A stretch of DNA of 64,000 bases from positions 12,462,001 to 12,526,000 of the forward strand of contig OX387606.1 in assembly GCA_947568835.1 (NCBI GenBank), in the 5' to 3' direction. How positions within the stretch are numbered: the first letter of the stretch is position 1; every line of letters begins with the position of its first letter. Below the pieces are notes generated by a model. That model made no database searches and was not told where the DNA came from. It saw only the letters and a list, made by a program, of their open reading frames with translations. The stretch is from Protonemura montana (Eukaryota; Arthropoda; Insecta; Plecoptera; Nemouridae). The position numbers and the translations under genes were made by a program. Below, in pieces: positions 12,901 to 27,900 of this stretch.

Positions 12901-15900
12901 GAGTATCGTCAAACGGCGTATTGACTATTCACAACCGTTGGCAATCAATACCTACCGATTGAGAATGCACCGGGTTCAATCCGAGAATTGGCAATCCGTC
13001 TTGTGTGTGGTTATTTCATCGCTACATTGCTACGATTATTCGAAATGCCTGCGTTTAGGATTCATGGAATAGCTTGAGCTAGATTAGGCTGACCCCAGCT
13101 CATCGAAGTTATACTGCACCGGGGTTTATGATTACTGGCGCCCCAAAAATTAACAAACTGCTTTCAGACTGATTTCTGGAACCCCGAGCAAGAATAATTG
13201 CCCGTTCAAAATTTGTCAGTATCTTTCACGCTCGTTCAGTTTTGAACTAAATGCAATGTCCTCAGCTTTCCGCCCCTGTGATGCGATTCTGTAACTTTTT
13301 TCTTGCCGAATGGAATTAAAGAGTTTTAATATGTTAACTTTTTCAAGCCCGCCAATATAAAACAAAAGCGCACTCACTGTCAAGCCACTTGGAGTCGTAT
13401 TTGAGCGTCCGCTTGAAGGTGAACTCCCTTCTGCCGGTGCTCATGTTGTGCAGGTCTGTGCGGAAGATGACGGTGTCTGCCTTGGTGAACTCGGCGTTAG
13501 AGCCCGAGTAGAGGCCCGGCAGTTCCCCGGGGTTGCCCTTCTCCACCCAGACGGCCGTCGAGTTGTCGGTGGGGTCGTAGGGGCACTTGGCGATGCCCAT
13601 GCCAACGCCAGGCACGTATTGGTGGCGTGGCAGGTGGGTCAGGTTGGACTGCGAAAAGACAAATGGCCATCAGTGTTGGACTTATGGAGGGATGGATTGG
13701 ACTTAAAGTGGAATGGATGTAATACTGGAGGCATGGGGAGTGGGACGGTTCGTGGATCGAGCTATATTTTAAGGCAACGCTGACAATCGACCTCAAAATA
13801 CAAAACTGTTATGGCACATGTAACCGTGAGTTCACATGGCTCACAATACACTCCTCTTCTGAAGTCGAACATGTTTTACACCTTTAAACAAACTTTTCCT
13901 CTTTCGTACGGGCGCATCAACGAGGGACCAGGTTGTTGATTTTAAGGTGTAAACGCTGTTTATACTTGAAATTAAGGGTATTAAAGCTCCATCAGAAAAA
14001 AAAAACAGACCGCGAGCTCACTTTCAATTCCCGCACAAAATTGAAAAAGTTCTCTGTACTAAACACCAATCGGTCCGGTAAATAAATAAGGTGTAATAAA
14101 TTTGTCCCGCGCACCCTACACACCTATACGCACTCTATTCTGTAAGTGCCACCACATAAACGTGCCGCGAGCAAGAGGGGGCGGGGAGTGAGGAGAAAGA
14201 TCGCCGGGTGGGGACCAACTTTCACGCAGCATCAATTAGCGCGCTCGTGGCCGGCGATCCCGATATATTATTCACCCTCTGCACACGACAAACAAAAGTC
14301 TGACAGCCACGAAACCACCTACTTCTTCCAGCTCTCATCCCACCACCACGACGCGTCATCTTCATGTCGTTTTCCCAGCCACCCCTGCCCTGCAGCGCGC
14401 GTACAGCCTCTCAATGTTACGACGTCTTACTATGTATTCGCATTCACCGTCTTCTATGGCGTCGCCTCTCCCTATATATACCTTCGTATTATGCCTCGCA
14501 CTTTCGCATTTCCGAGTGAATGACTTTTTCTCTTACTGTAAAGAGAAGAGGACGCCAGTGTGTTGTCAGGGACGCATGGAAATCAATGGGGATCAAGTTG
14601 GGGCTGCAGTTGCAGACTTAACGCAGTGCGTACTGCGTATAGCGAATGCGTTTCCATCCCCCCGGGCGAAGCATTGCATTCAGGGTCGTCTTTGATTAAG
14701 TCGGAACCCGGGTGGAAACAAAAGAAGAGTTGCTGCATTGAAACGCAGACATCTTAAACAATCACACCTTTGCGAAAACACCAACCGTTTGTATTCTCTA
14801 TTTTCTCGACGTGATTTCGCCAAGATCTCTCTTCCTCCGCAAAAAAGAAGCGAGCATCTTTTCTGTCTCTCACTTTCAATGTTTTATTTATTTTCTTCAA
14901 GCTACCACAAGAGTCGAGGAGGGTCGTTTAGAGAGGTGTGCCAGGGGTTTGGAGGGATGCTGGAGAATCCCATAGTTCCTGTATCTCGTCCCCACCATAG
15001 TCTCGTGCATCTGGAGCTACTCCAGATCCCGAGGGACTCATTCGATACCCGACCGCATTCGCGAATATCCACCATATATCTTGCACCATTGCCCGTAAGC
15101 CATTGCCACCACATAGGTGTACACGCCTAGATGGCATGAACATTCTTTACCTGAAGAGGCTAAAGCCATCACCAGATCCCATACACCGCAGATTCGACCG
15201 AATAAAATATTATTACTCCAGACGTGGTAACGTTGATGGCATGCACACTGCAGGATAAAGCCGGTGGATATAATAGAAACTTCGTAAACTTGTTTCTGAC
15301 GTTTGCGAAACTAAACTATACATTCAACTCGTTTGGATATATAGCAATATTGTTACTAAATTGTTTCATAATTAGTTCAATGGCGAATTCTGTACAACTC
15401 TACAGAAATATAAATGATATCTGAGTATCACGTTCTCATTTAAAACTATTGTGAACAATTCTATAGTTCAATCAGGTGGGACAGCGAGACTCTGAAGTTC
15501 TTAATTCACTCCCAGATTACAGCTCACTCGACTCGGAAGTCGGAAATATAGTTACAACTTGCAAGTAGAGTACAATAAGTGTTATTAAGTTCAAGATGAA
15601 TTAAGTTTAAGCTAGTGAAGTGATGAAGACAGCTCATGATTATTGCTACTTGCATTCATTATTTGACAATTTGCGGAGCTGGTGCGCGCAGCCAGCCGAG
15701 AGATGACTGAAGTGGCTCGCTACTGGAATAGGAATAGTGGAAAGGGGTAGTTTACACTACTTACATAGATGACCCAGTCTTTGGGGCTGTGCGCGTTTGT
15801 GCCGCACATATAGAGGCGCCCACCATCGCCCATGGGCTGGATCACTCGGATGTGGTTCCGGCAGTCGAAGTGCTGTAATCAGAGAACAGAACAAACGGTC

Positions 15901-18900
15901 AACAGAGTTTCTTTGTCTTCGTATTGCACTAAAAGTACTCGGTATTGAAGTCATGGTGTAATCGCAAATTCGGAGAACATTTAGAAACATTTTCTGAAAG
16001 TATGATAAAGTAGTTCGATGCTTGTCTAGCATGCAATGTATTTGTAATATTTCTAAAGAACAGACACTGTAACCGCATGTCCCAGATTGGTATTTTTTTG
16101 TTTCACTGCAATCCACTGTGTTCTGCAGTGCCACAAATGAAAATCTTATAAATCGCAGTTAAGTGGATTATAAAATATAAAACATATTATTTGAAGACGT
16201 ATTTCAAGCAAAAAAAAAAAAAAAAAAACAGAAAGAAAAGAAAATGTACGCTGTTCATGACGCAATCGCCAAGACATAAAACATATAGCCTTGTAGAAAA
16301 ATAATGGTTTTCCCCTCAGCATCGAGGAAATGTTCTAAAGAAAATATAAATCAAATATCTTGGCGCAGTAATTTCCCGGATAAGAAAACAGTTCTCTGCT
16401 GCGCAAAGAAACGCGCGGGATCAATTACATCAATTGAAATCGGACAGGTCACTTATTTCGCTAACGCTAGATGCTTGCCTAAGAGTTCCGAATCCACTTT
16501 GCTGCTCGCCAGTTTAATTTAGATTAGAATTACGACACGAGAATACGAGTAACAGGAAAACGGGAATTATTCCCGATAGCAATTTAAGTAAATACAGAAT
16601 GAATATATTTCCGAAACGAGGTCAAATTTGCTAGCGACAAAAAAAGTCCACGGCCAGCGCGTTCTGCAATTAGAACATTGTTGAGCTTAATTGTTGCATG
16701 CATCGGACGGAGAGGAATGCAATAAAGGGAACCGGCTGCTCTAATAATGTTATATTATTGCCCCGTGGTGACCGGCGTTAAGGGTGGGTGATAGGGGGAG
16801 GGGGATCGTTCATGGTTGCAGTTAGGGTAGACGCTGTCCCGATGGTCCAGTACATCGCCGATCGATTGCATTTACGCTTAGCGCACGTATTTACAGGTTT
16901 TTACCGTGTAAATGTTCCGTACCTATCAACACATGTAAGAAGGATCCGATAATTGATTTAGTTTTTCAGGTTAGTAATTTCATGTTTTTAACGAGGGCCT
17001 ATTTTAGTGATTACCAGCTTAATTATTTATTACATTTGTAATTTATTCGTAGAGTTCGCTTTTTGGTTTGAAAAAGTCTGTGTCGCATATGATTAAACTA
17101 TTGTGCGCTGTGTACAAATAGGGCTGGAAGCAATATGCAAATAGCGTAACGCAGCCAGCTTTTGATTGCGCTGAACGCATTTCGTTTTATTGGGTAAACA
17201 GCTGTAACCTCGACCGCACTCGCCATATTTAGTAAAACAATAGGACATGGTAGAATTTTAATCGTTATAAAGAGATACATATAAAAAACGTGCTACTCAT
17301 TATGAAAAAAAAAAACTCATTTTATCATTAATTTTAGAAGTCATTAAAAGTATGAAAGTAATAAAACTTTGAATGAAGGTTGAAAAGTCGGAGTTAGGAA
17401 GGTAGGGAGGTAATATTTACAAAATCCAATAAACTTAACAAAAATTTAACGAAGCTGAAAAAATCGCTAGATTTAATGGGTTGATAAATAATTGAAGTTA
17501 ACATATAATCGAAGTAACGAAACTTGAAAGATCATGATGTTGTTTTAGCCCAAGTAGTTAAAAACTTGTAGCGGTCCGAGTACGTTGTTTAGTAATTATT
17601 TCTTAATTGCGTTTCTTGGAGCGAGTTTCACAGCAAATAATTAGAAAACTGTACCGAGAGATGTTCTAATTTTTATCGCTGCCATGAGGAACGGTCAAAA
17701 ATAAATTCACTTATAATCGTACGATCAAAAACCAATACATCTCCGCAGCTGTTATTGTCACTGTTATTGTGACTATATTGTCATCTCTGTTCCGCAATAA
17801 AGTAATTTTACTTTGCACTTTTGTCTCTGAGATTGTCGCTTACTTTATTACCACCACGTCTTCACAGCACAGATGTTCCGGCGAAGAAAACATCACGAAA
17901 AACGTCTTTTTCTTGTCGTATATATATAAAGGCGGCATCCATTTTACAGTTACTGACCAATGCTTTGGGCAATCATCCCCTAAAGTTATGGTGCGGACGC
18001 TCTTCTCAGCACGGCGCCTACCCCCGCGTTGTCTTCACGGCTGTCAAATCTTTTAGGGTCAATTGGTTGTTCGTTCGTCCAACAGACGTCACGACGCCGA
18101 CGCTTGAGAATTGCAGGCACGTCGCTGGTTAAGCGTCGCAGCAAACCAATTCAACATTCGACGTCCAGCAAAACTTGGACGTCGACGTCGGCATCAGAGA
18201 CCACGTCAGGCTTTCAGCTGAATTACTTTGCCCACTTTCATAAGCATTGAGCCGCCTAACTGTTTCTTTGAAAGCGGATAGATTTTTTTTAAATTCGTAT
18301 TTAAGTACAAATTTTCACGTTTTTTAGAAACAGATCATTTATATTTTTGTGTAGCAATTTGAATTTCGGTCTGTCTTCAAATTTGCAATCCCCGAGCTGC
18401 CAGCTATTCGGCATTAACACGTTGATTGCGGCAGTAAATATCACTCGGCGCGCCTTGACGCCGGGCGTCGTAATGTAACTTAACGTCTTTCAATTTTAGA
18501 CGCAAGAGTGACTTTATAACACTTTGAAAACACCACCAAGCTGCCGAGAGCATTCTTTCTAAATAGTTAAACAGAGAGAAAATTACTGTGTGGCCAAGGA
18601 ATTTCATTTTATAATTCGCCCTAATGTTTGTTTAAAAGACATAAACACGAACCAGGAGTTGAGTATTTCTCACACAATTCAGTAACAAACACATTGTTTC
18701 GCGAGGACGAAGATGAGAGAAGGCAAGGGAATCGGGTAAGAGATACTGTGTAGCCGAGCAGGAGAAAAGGGAAATTGTAAGTGGGATAGCTAGCTGTTAG
18801 TTGGTGGCGGCGCTGGATGTAGGATTGCAATCAGGATTCGCCGCCCCTAAGACCCCACAGGGATGAGAAATAGGGATAGAAACCCGGGAAATATACACTG

Positions 18901-21900
18901 AGGACACAAGAAGAGTTCGGTGTATGGGGAGAGGCGAAGAATTACACTTCTTTGGCGAACTGAGATCTCTCTAACAGACGTCTACGATGTCTTAAAGAAA
19001 ACCACGAGGCAGAAATAAATCTAAGTCGAGGAACATTTGATCAAAGAGTGAATGTCTGGGATTGTTTCTCGCATGAGATTCAAGCGGGTTAGATTGGAAG
19101 CTACACCGTTTTAGTTTCTGAAATTTGACGTTCAAAGTTTGAATAAACTGTCATCATGAAGTCAGAGGAGGAGAATATGAAATTTAGTAAATATATCGGT
19201 TCTCAAAGTAATAAACTGCTGTAAACTGAAGAAAAGTAAGCCATGCCTATATATATACGCACAGAAATTTAGCCCGTTTTCATGGAAGTTCCAAGAAATG
19301 TTCCGAATCTGCAAATCGGCGAAATCCGAATCGGGAACTAGTTTTCTGGCTTGTTAATGAAATTCCCTGAGATCTTGGCAAGGTAGTGTCCCCTTCCCAC
19401 AGGCCACAAGTGAAACAGTAACACAGCACTGATATCAAGCTCCTCGACAAAGTAATCTCGGCCTAAGGAAGAGGAGCCGTGCCTCCCCTTTGAATCGGGG
19501 GGCGCCAAGAGCGAGCGCCGCGCGTGCAGACATGGCACCAGCGAGCGTGAACACGGCTTGAGGGTCACGAAGATGAGTTTCCCGAGTTGATTTCGGCAAT
19601 GGCGTCGTGCCAAGCGTCTGCTAAGCGATCTAGCCGTAGGTTTACAACGCGCCTCGCCGAGCCGAGAGCGTCTTGGCGTTCGCTGATTTAGCAACACCCT
19701 CATTGGCCAAAAGTCGCGGTCGAATTAGGAGGGAAACGAAGACGACACGATCCATGGTGGTAACCACTCTCATCTAATCGAACATTTAGGAGGGATACGG
19801 CAAGCATTTGCTTGATTTCCACCGCTTCTGTGTGGAACAATGAATATTTTTGGTTATGTTAGGTCATTTATAATATCGTAAACTAGGTAAGCTGGCTTGT
19901 TAGATCAATGATGATAAACGAGCGCCGCGTATATTTAATGTGGGGATCGCGTGTCTTAGTGTAAAACACATGGCTGGCAAAGTAGTGTAGCACAGAGGGA
20001 AGCATTATTACCTCATTAATCCGATATAGGTATACCGATGTAGGCAAAGTGAGCTGACTGCGGTGAGGGTGTGCGGCCATCCACCTATCCACAGCAGTGT
20101 GTGCTACGTAGCATTAATGCGCCTAACGCCCAGCCGCATTTGAGAATGCCATCAAAAGCGAATACATTTTCAGCTCAATGAGCCAACGGAATTTCAAGCA
20201 ACAAATAAAAAAGAAATTAAGAGGCTACTTTAAATATTAATCTATGATCAGGGAAACTGACAATGCAAACTGTTGGAAATGTTTCGTTTTCGCAATTTTC
20301 CTTTCTCTCGACGAAATAAACGAAAAATTAATGCCCTTATTCTCTACGGACCTTTGCAAAGAAGTGAACAACACAAATATAATATTATAATGCGGGCCAT
20401 ATTTCATGGCTTTGAAGGTATTGTAAAACTGTTCAAAATTTAGTCTAAATTGAGCCCCGATGTTCTCTTTTGTTAATTAACAATATTTTAATTGATGTTT
20501 TCTCTCGAATTATTTTCAAAGTATCGTAGAGCTTTTATGTGTTCACAGACTTTCCAGTCTCATTTATTATTCATCACGTATATTTTAAGGGCCCAGCGTT
20601 GAACAATGCTAAGATGCACAAGGCCTATAACAATGTTCGGGAGATATTATTTAGGAAGCGCCACCGTCGCCGTCGTCGTCGCCCTTCTCTGCTGCGCGCT
20701 ATCTTTGATGTAGAAAATGTTCATCATAATATATTCTCAGGGAGCTCTCTTCACAACGGTTAAGCCGATTACTTGGTCTCTCGAACACTAATACCACTCA
20801 AATGCACAATATTCCACTAGACTAGTCTTCACCGAGCGAACTCACGACACACACACACACACACACGACCCTGCTCGGTTGCTATATGGCAAGCCTGTTT
20901 ACACGTTTACTTACACTTAGTGCTTTTACTAATCAATTCATATCTTAATGCCTTTACTCGGAGTTCAAATTCAATTGAACTCTAACAGACGAGTTCAATG
21001 GAACGGTTAACGGGTTTCTTTGGTTAATACAGTGCGCGTATGCGGGAAAAATTAGAACTAGGAATAAAAAAGGAAGAGTGAAATTTCTCTTTTCAGTTTC
21101 CCGAAAGAAGACGTGAAAAAGTGGATTCATTTTGAGTGAGAGGCGCAAGGGATCACGGCCGGGTCAGCCTAACATACGAGGAGGATTTTTATGAATAAGT
21201 TACCAGGGAGAAGGCTGCCATTACAGGCGCATTACTTGCGGCGCAGCCGGGAACTAGGCGAAGCCACACCACCTACACGGGGTTCAGACGAACGCCTCGG
21301 CAGACGCCGCCCCCCCCCCCCCCCCCTCCCTCCACCGCCCAAACGCCGAGCACAGACGTCAGATGCCAACAACTTTAAGCGAGAGTGTGTACTGCACGTA
21401 CAACATGTGTGGTCCATTAAAATTGCATTAGTCGTGTCAGATTTTAGGTGAAACATCAACTAAGTGAAGTTGGTTCAACAGGATGATTCACGACTAAAAT
21501 TTCACTAACTTTCTGTTTACCCATCAACACAATTTCAATTTACATTAGAAGGTACACCTAATTTAAAGAGACGTTATCTCTGACGTTCACCAATCTTAGT
21601 GCACTTCTGGAGTAAAGAAAGCGTGTCCAGAAGGAGAACGGTGGAGGTGCCGTGTTTCAGCTGTAATCTGAAGAGAGGGAAGATAGAACTGGTGGTCGTC
21701 ATGGTGCTGTGAATTTACGTTCCATATTCTACAGTTTATTCTTTCTTTATTAGCACATGCATAACCTTTCCAAAATATTCAGTAAAAAGAAGCTGCAAAT
21801 CTGCACCCCCTCCCTTGTGTATATTATTTTTCAATCGGCTTCCAAACCCCGTCAAAGGCCGAGTCCTAAATCTCAATGAAGCCACGCAATTCGCGAGCGA

Positions 21901-24900
21901 ACGCGCCGCAGAATTTCCTGCCAGCTTCGAGAGGTAATCCTTTCATTTACACATCCTTCGCCCTCACCCTCGTATCAATGTGCAAATCTTATACGACACC
22001 CCAGAGTCACAACTGACACGGGTGGTTTTAATTGATATCTACTACCTTAATTGCGTTGAGTTAGAGAGTAAATACCGTTGTTTTGACAGCACATATTCCC
22101 CGCTGCCAGCCTATTATCATTTTATACTTCGCAAAGCAGCTTGCTATTTGTGGGACATAGGTACCGTATTTCCAAAAATTAGAACACCCCTGTTAAAACG
22201 GGTGACGCCATCAATGCTCGTATGGGATCAAGCTGCAATAATGCTGAAATTACTGTAGCCTTGCAAACAATAAAAAAAATGCTACAGTAGGTAATTATCG
22301 GACAGATATTTTTAACGACTCAATTATTATATTCCTATAGATTATGTTTCCGCATAATCTCTTCGCGTCCCATGACACGGTGTTTTGATTGGCACGTCTG
22401 CAAAAGCAGACTTCCATCATGGCGCCGACACAATGACGTACATGAGCAAAAAATCGAGTGCTAGCTGCCATGAAGCCAATTAGCTATAGATGCATCATGA
22501 TCAATTTCTCATTAGCGGGAGGGGAAGGTATGTAAATAGCACGCCACACATTTTCGATCACCACGGGCGAGCACAAAAAGCGGGCATATTGTGAACAGCA
22601 CAGAGATAACAAGACTATTTTCACAACGTAGTACTCCCCCCACCCATCCGTGCCGTCATAATTTTGTGTGGCAAATAATATCCCGGCAAATAGTTGGGGT
22701 TTCACAGGGGGATGAATTGGTGGAGATAGCTGGAATCTCGGTTAAACGTCATTGTCAGCGCCCCAATTCTAGCAAAATCGAGATAGTGTGAATCACATTG
22801 ACACGCTGAGTTGAGTTTCAATGGATTTGATATCATTTGTAACGCAGGGTGGTAAAGCTTTCTAATTATTTATTTTTCACAATCCCCTATGACAAAGGCA
22901 CATAGTTACAATGTGTTGTATCTAATTTAGATGAAACCACATTTTAATATTAAACAAGCGTTGAAAAAACAAAATCCTCGTAGAAGGGGATGATATGCAG
23001 AAAAAAAAAACGCAACGGAAATGACTTGTGTACTGAAATTTGCATTGTCTTTGTAGAATAAATTCAAGTCATCCTCGTAAACGATTGAGCTCTATTCTCT
23101 TCTTGTATATAGGGTACAATTTCAGAATAATCTAAAGAGTATTGTCTCATTGGCGTGTTCAAAAAGGAGTGTGTACGGCGAAGCCGTATTTTGGGGGCTG
23201 AAAATATACTGCACTCGAGTACGATGAAGTGCGCGATAAGAGAAATAATACGCGCGAACGAGATTGGTAGAACAAGATGGAAGGAAGCGAAAAGGAAATT
23301 ACTTTTCATCTCCTCCCAGAAAATGTCTGACACATCTCGGGCCTGATCTACTCCAGTCGCTGTCATCGGCGCCCACCATTCCTGTATAACACAGCACATG
23401 GACGCTTCTGACACAATCTGTGATATCTCTCGCGCAGCGGTGGCATTGCAAACGAGGAAATGAATATCACTATAAAGCCAGTACCACCAAAAGCTAAAAT
23501 GTACAATAGAGAAAATATGAAATGTTGCACTTCTATGCTCTAGATTGAAAACGGTGCTTCATGAATTCATATTTTGTGAAGATGCTTTTTGTACCTGCTG
23601 CGTCAGCTACGTTCACCGAGAAACAATGTGGTATCGAGATTGAACAGCTTGTATGGTGGTTGGAGATACAAATATATGACTAACTGACACGAGCAATGTC
23701 GTTCTGCTACAATGAAAGATGTGGTAGTATATTACAAATTCGAATATGCTCGCGGGTTCAGGCGTTTATTATTTCCGAAGTCACATAACGTACATACCAT
23801 AGCGTAAATTCTTCGATCTATGACAGATGGGATATATTGGTTTTAGAAATATAACAATGTTCGTTGGAACTAGCTTTCAACTCGACTTTCTTGAGAGCAA
23901 AAATCTGGCGTAGTTGTAAGTTTGTCTAATTCTGATGTTTCAAAAGAGTAAGGTGATATATACATGCACTTCTATTTTATATAAATGGTTAGGAATAATT
24001 ACTTCCTCAGCATCGTACACCAATATCCGTTATTGACAGGTCAGTTATTGAATCAGAATGATTTCAACGTTATCAAATTGAGTCATACCTCCCTGATTAA
24101 CCCGGTGCGCAGTGCGCGGACGCTGGTTTTCAATGGGTGCTGCGGGAGGGAGGGGGGGGGGGGGGCGGCGTGGACCGGGGATTCGGGCGAGCGGGCAAGA
24201 CGTCGGTAGGACCAACGACCGCACCACACCCTGCTAAGTGGTGTTGGTACTTTGATGGTTTAGGAGCTGGGTAAAGACTTAAGTTGTTGTGAGTCGAGTC
24301 CCAAAACGCCAAAGGCGCCACTAAATATAAATTAAACTCGAAACGCTGCATGTTAGGCAGTGTGGAAGGCAGGGCACCCTCTTCTTTAGATGTGCAAGAG
24401 ATCGCATCGCCTTTACCTATGTTAAATGAGGTGGACACCGACTCCTAATCATGCTGTTAAGGCGGAAGGAAAAGTTTAGTTCGACAAGATCCTATGCCGT
24501 GAAATGTGTGCTCTAATTTACTAGAATTGCCCAATAACCGTGTGGCGTGCTGAATAAACGGGCGCGTTAGGAAATTTGGTCGCGTTCAAGCAGCGAAGAA
24601 AACCAAAGGAAACTGCCTCTGATAATGAGAATTGCATCGCGTAACTAAGACAGTCACATTTCCTCGCGCAGTTTACCTTGATAAGTGCCCCGTGCGCTTT
24701 TCACGTGCCCAGTACTTTTAAACTGATGTCATGTTTAGCGCACAGGGCGAAACCCGGGAACCGAACCGACGCAGAATCGTTGCATTAGACTGAACAATGT
24801 AATGTAGAAGGAGCACGTACTTGAGCGCTTCTTCTAAACTGTGCAGCGTGTCTGCTGTTAGTTTTCTACTAATTGCGGAAGACATGGACTGACTTGGCTT

Positions 24901-27900
24901 CTTTTCTTTTCATGGATTCAGCGGGAAGAAATCTCTGCCCGCATGGATTTACGTCAGAGTCCCGACTAAAGCTACTCTGGATCAGCTGGTTAGGTACTGG
25001 AGAACCAGCAAGCTAGCGGTGAATTGCCCCAATGCCGTAGTGGATAGGCGGTACGTTGGCGCGGGGAATGCACGGCAGGGAAAAATGCAGACCGAAGAGG
25101 GAAAAAATTGTTCATTATATTAAGGCCGTACCATTTTTTTAGTTTAGTAGTCGGCTATACAGCAAACAAGAATTTAATTGGAAGTCCGTAATACTCGAAA
25201 TTACTTTTTATGGTGAAACATTCTACGCGTATTAATCGCAATAACTTTTTTTTTGCGAAGCTCGAACGTGAATTTAAGAAAGAATTTCGATGGAAACAAT
25301 GCAAATATTTACGCTATCAAAATTCTTGATAGAGAACCGATTGCTGGGACATGCCTGCAGAAACACCTCCTCGGCAGTGCGATGCTAACGCAGAGGGTGT
25401 AGGGTCTAAACCGAACGGTTTGGCGTTTTGGAAACACCGGCTCTCGTGAGATCACCGAAGTAAATCAACACTGCGCTGGGTCAGGTATTAAATGTGTGAC
25501 CATCACACACATGACTAGTGCAGTTTTAGGAGAGGAGTTAAAGGGTTGAAATCAGTCCAACCCTTCATTCACATTGCTTATATACCTTGCTTATTATAAA
25601 CAACATGGTTTGGTGGAGGAATCATGTTTTTGAGCCATAATGTCCTTCGGAAGAGACGCTAGGCAGGTGGTATCCTTGGTGCACTTCGACAGGAGTAGAC
25701 TGAGTACAGGCATCGGATTTTCCCTCTCCCTTCATCTTCATCATCAATCACTCATTCACAGACAGCATTAGACCAGAGCCATAGGGCTCTTCGTCAAAAC
25801 AATGCGTCGTTAAACACCACAAATCATCGGGTAAATCGAAGTCCCCGAGACAAGGTACCCACACGTATCCTCCGGGTCCATCCTCGACGAAGACCTCCGC
25901 TTGATTCCGGCGACCTTAAGTGCACAGATCCATACCATGCTGCCTCCAGGACAGTCCTGCTAGTGGCCCACGGGCTGACAGGTGCAAACATCGGCACGGA
26001 AGTGCCGTCCATTAGGAACCCGCCTAGTGCTACCAATGTGCGAGGTTCCAGTCTTATAACACGTACGGGGACATGGACACTCACGTCTTCTGGTCCACCC
26101 TCAACGGGGAACGGGGACCCACGTTTTACGGGACGAAACCAAAAGCTGTGTCACGCCGGGGGAACCACTTTTCAAAAACGGATCCGTGTTCCGAATCTGA
26201 GTGCAATGCACCACGGTTTAGAAATGAGCATTGGAAAATTTGATATTGGTACAGTACAGAGAAAAATCGGGAGCTGTTACCAATTTAAAAGAAAAACAAA
26301 GTATTACCCATTATTTTTTATTGTTGTCAAATGACAGAAAGGTTTGTCTTCAGTTTCTCGATTAAAAAACAATTCATTGACAAATTTTGCAATTTAAGCA
26401 TCATCAACAGCCCTTACAGCGGCAAAAGTATCAAAATTACGAAACACACGGTCAACTCAGCCACGATTAAATAAATCAGTAACGTGTGTTACAAGCCACA
26501 TTTTCCCGGGCAGTTTCCCACGCGCCGGAAAACGGCGTGCGTTCCCCGGAAAGCTAGACAAATAACGAAAAAAGAAGGAGAGGAGGGGGGGGGGGGATGG
26601 TTTTAGCAGGACGATGTCTCAGCAGCTGGTGTCTGCCCGCGGTCATGAATCCAAGAACAAGGCGTCCGCGGGTCTCGTGTCGACGCCCGTGTCGACGCCG
26701 TGTCGCAGGCAAATTTATGGTCGCGTTGCGGCGACGGACACTTGTAACATGACCCGCAAATCGGTCGGAAACGCGTGCCCCTTCACGGGGGATTATCGCT
26801 CTTGACAACCGCACTAAATAATTCCGAGCACCGGATGGAGATTAATTCGTTGCGCGCATTTTTGTGATACGGAAAAATCTGATGAAAATTATAAAAAAAA
26901 ATACATCAGCGGGATTTTAATCGTAAAAATATAAATGACCAGATGGATGAAATGGTTTTGTGATCAAAGTGATTTTCTCTACGTTTAATCGTCTTTGAAT
27001 AAATTGACAAAAAAATCTTGTTTGCGCTGAAATTATGCGGTACAGGAAGTGTGTCAATTTCAGATCGCTCACTGAGATCGAATCGTGAAAATTATGCTGT
27101 TGTACTTGAGTAAGACACAGCTCCACGACTTACAAAGAAAATCCGAAATCTTCCCTAAAGGTAATCCTTGGGTCGACCACTGAATCATACGACAGCTACC
27201 AACGAAAATACGTCCACCGCATCTTCCAATCTAAATGATCGTTAAGCTTACCTCAGATTTGCCCTTGGAGACGCAGTTGGCGACGTTGCTGGGCTCGAGG
27301 CTGAGCGCGTCCTTCTGGAAAACAAGAAAAGCGTCGGAAAATTAATACACGCGACGGTTTCAGAGCTCCCGCATGCAAACAAACACGCTCTCACTCTGGC
27401 TGCTAATCTCAAACCACACACATCGACGCAGCTAGCAGATAACGAATTATTACAACGTTGGAGCACCTAACTATTGCTTGCATTTCACCAGCTTTTGACG
27501 ACAAAACACGGGGCTCAGGGACGACGATCGGGTTTCGCAAACTCGGCAATCAAATAAAACGGCGGCAGGCGACGGGACTTGAAGAACGCCGAGCGCCTGC
27601 ATTCGCATTTCACAAGAATTTCCCTATGCCAACACCGGCAATCTGTTAATTAGCCAAACACATAACAAAATGCAAATTAGTTAGTATCAAGTTTGCCTTG
27701 ATTTACATTTCGTATTACTGTCAATTTGAATGCAAAGGAAGAGTGACTAAACATTTTACACAATACACCAAGCAGCGCTAATCAGACTTTGCGGTGTTTA
27801 TTTATACTACCCCACTCCACCCCTCCCTACACCCTTTGCTCCATCAAGATATAAAACCACCCCCTATGATAAAGCAAGCGACATGCTACGTTTTATATCT

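Larger units (their letters stand above)
15873..27251 (-). other. semaphorin intron, 11.4 kb
   Basis: No second gene was recognised. Contents: a 19-A run (16210-16228), a CpG-rich inverted-repeat module (18057-18195), an (AC)10 microsatellite (20847-20866), G/C homopolymers at 21310-21326, 24152-24165 and 26585-26596, a GTGGAGGTGCC site (21641-21651), and a 5S-rRNA-like SINE-type element (about 25411-25815). Open frames here look like chance. Confidence 0.75.

Noticed and set aside
14902-15143. Overlapping open frames on both strands around a GC-rich patch
   Set aside because: All frames are short, overlap each other and resemble no known protein; left as unassigned intron.
19338-19703. 121-codon minus-strand open frame in a semaphorin intron
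   Set aside because: Arginine/serine-rich with no motif of a transposase, polymerase or other family that I can name.
25025-25062. A-box-like TGCCGTAGTGGATAGG suggesting a tRNA
   Set aside because: No matching B box at the right distance and no cloverleaf; not called as a tRNA or a separate SINE.
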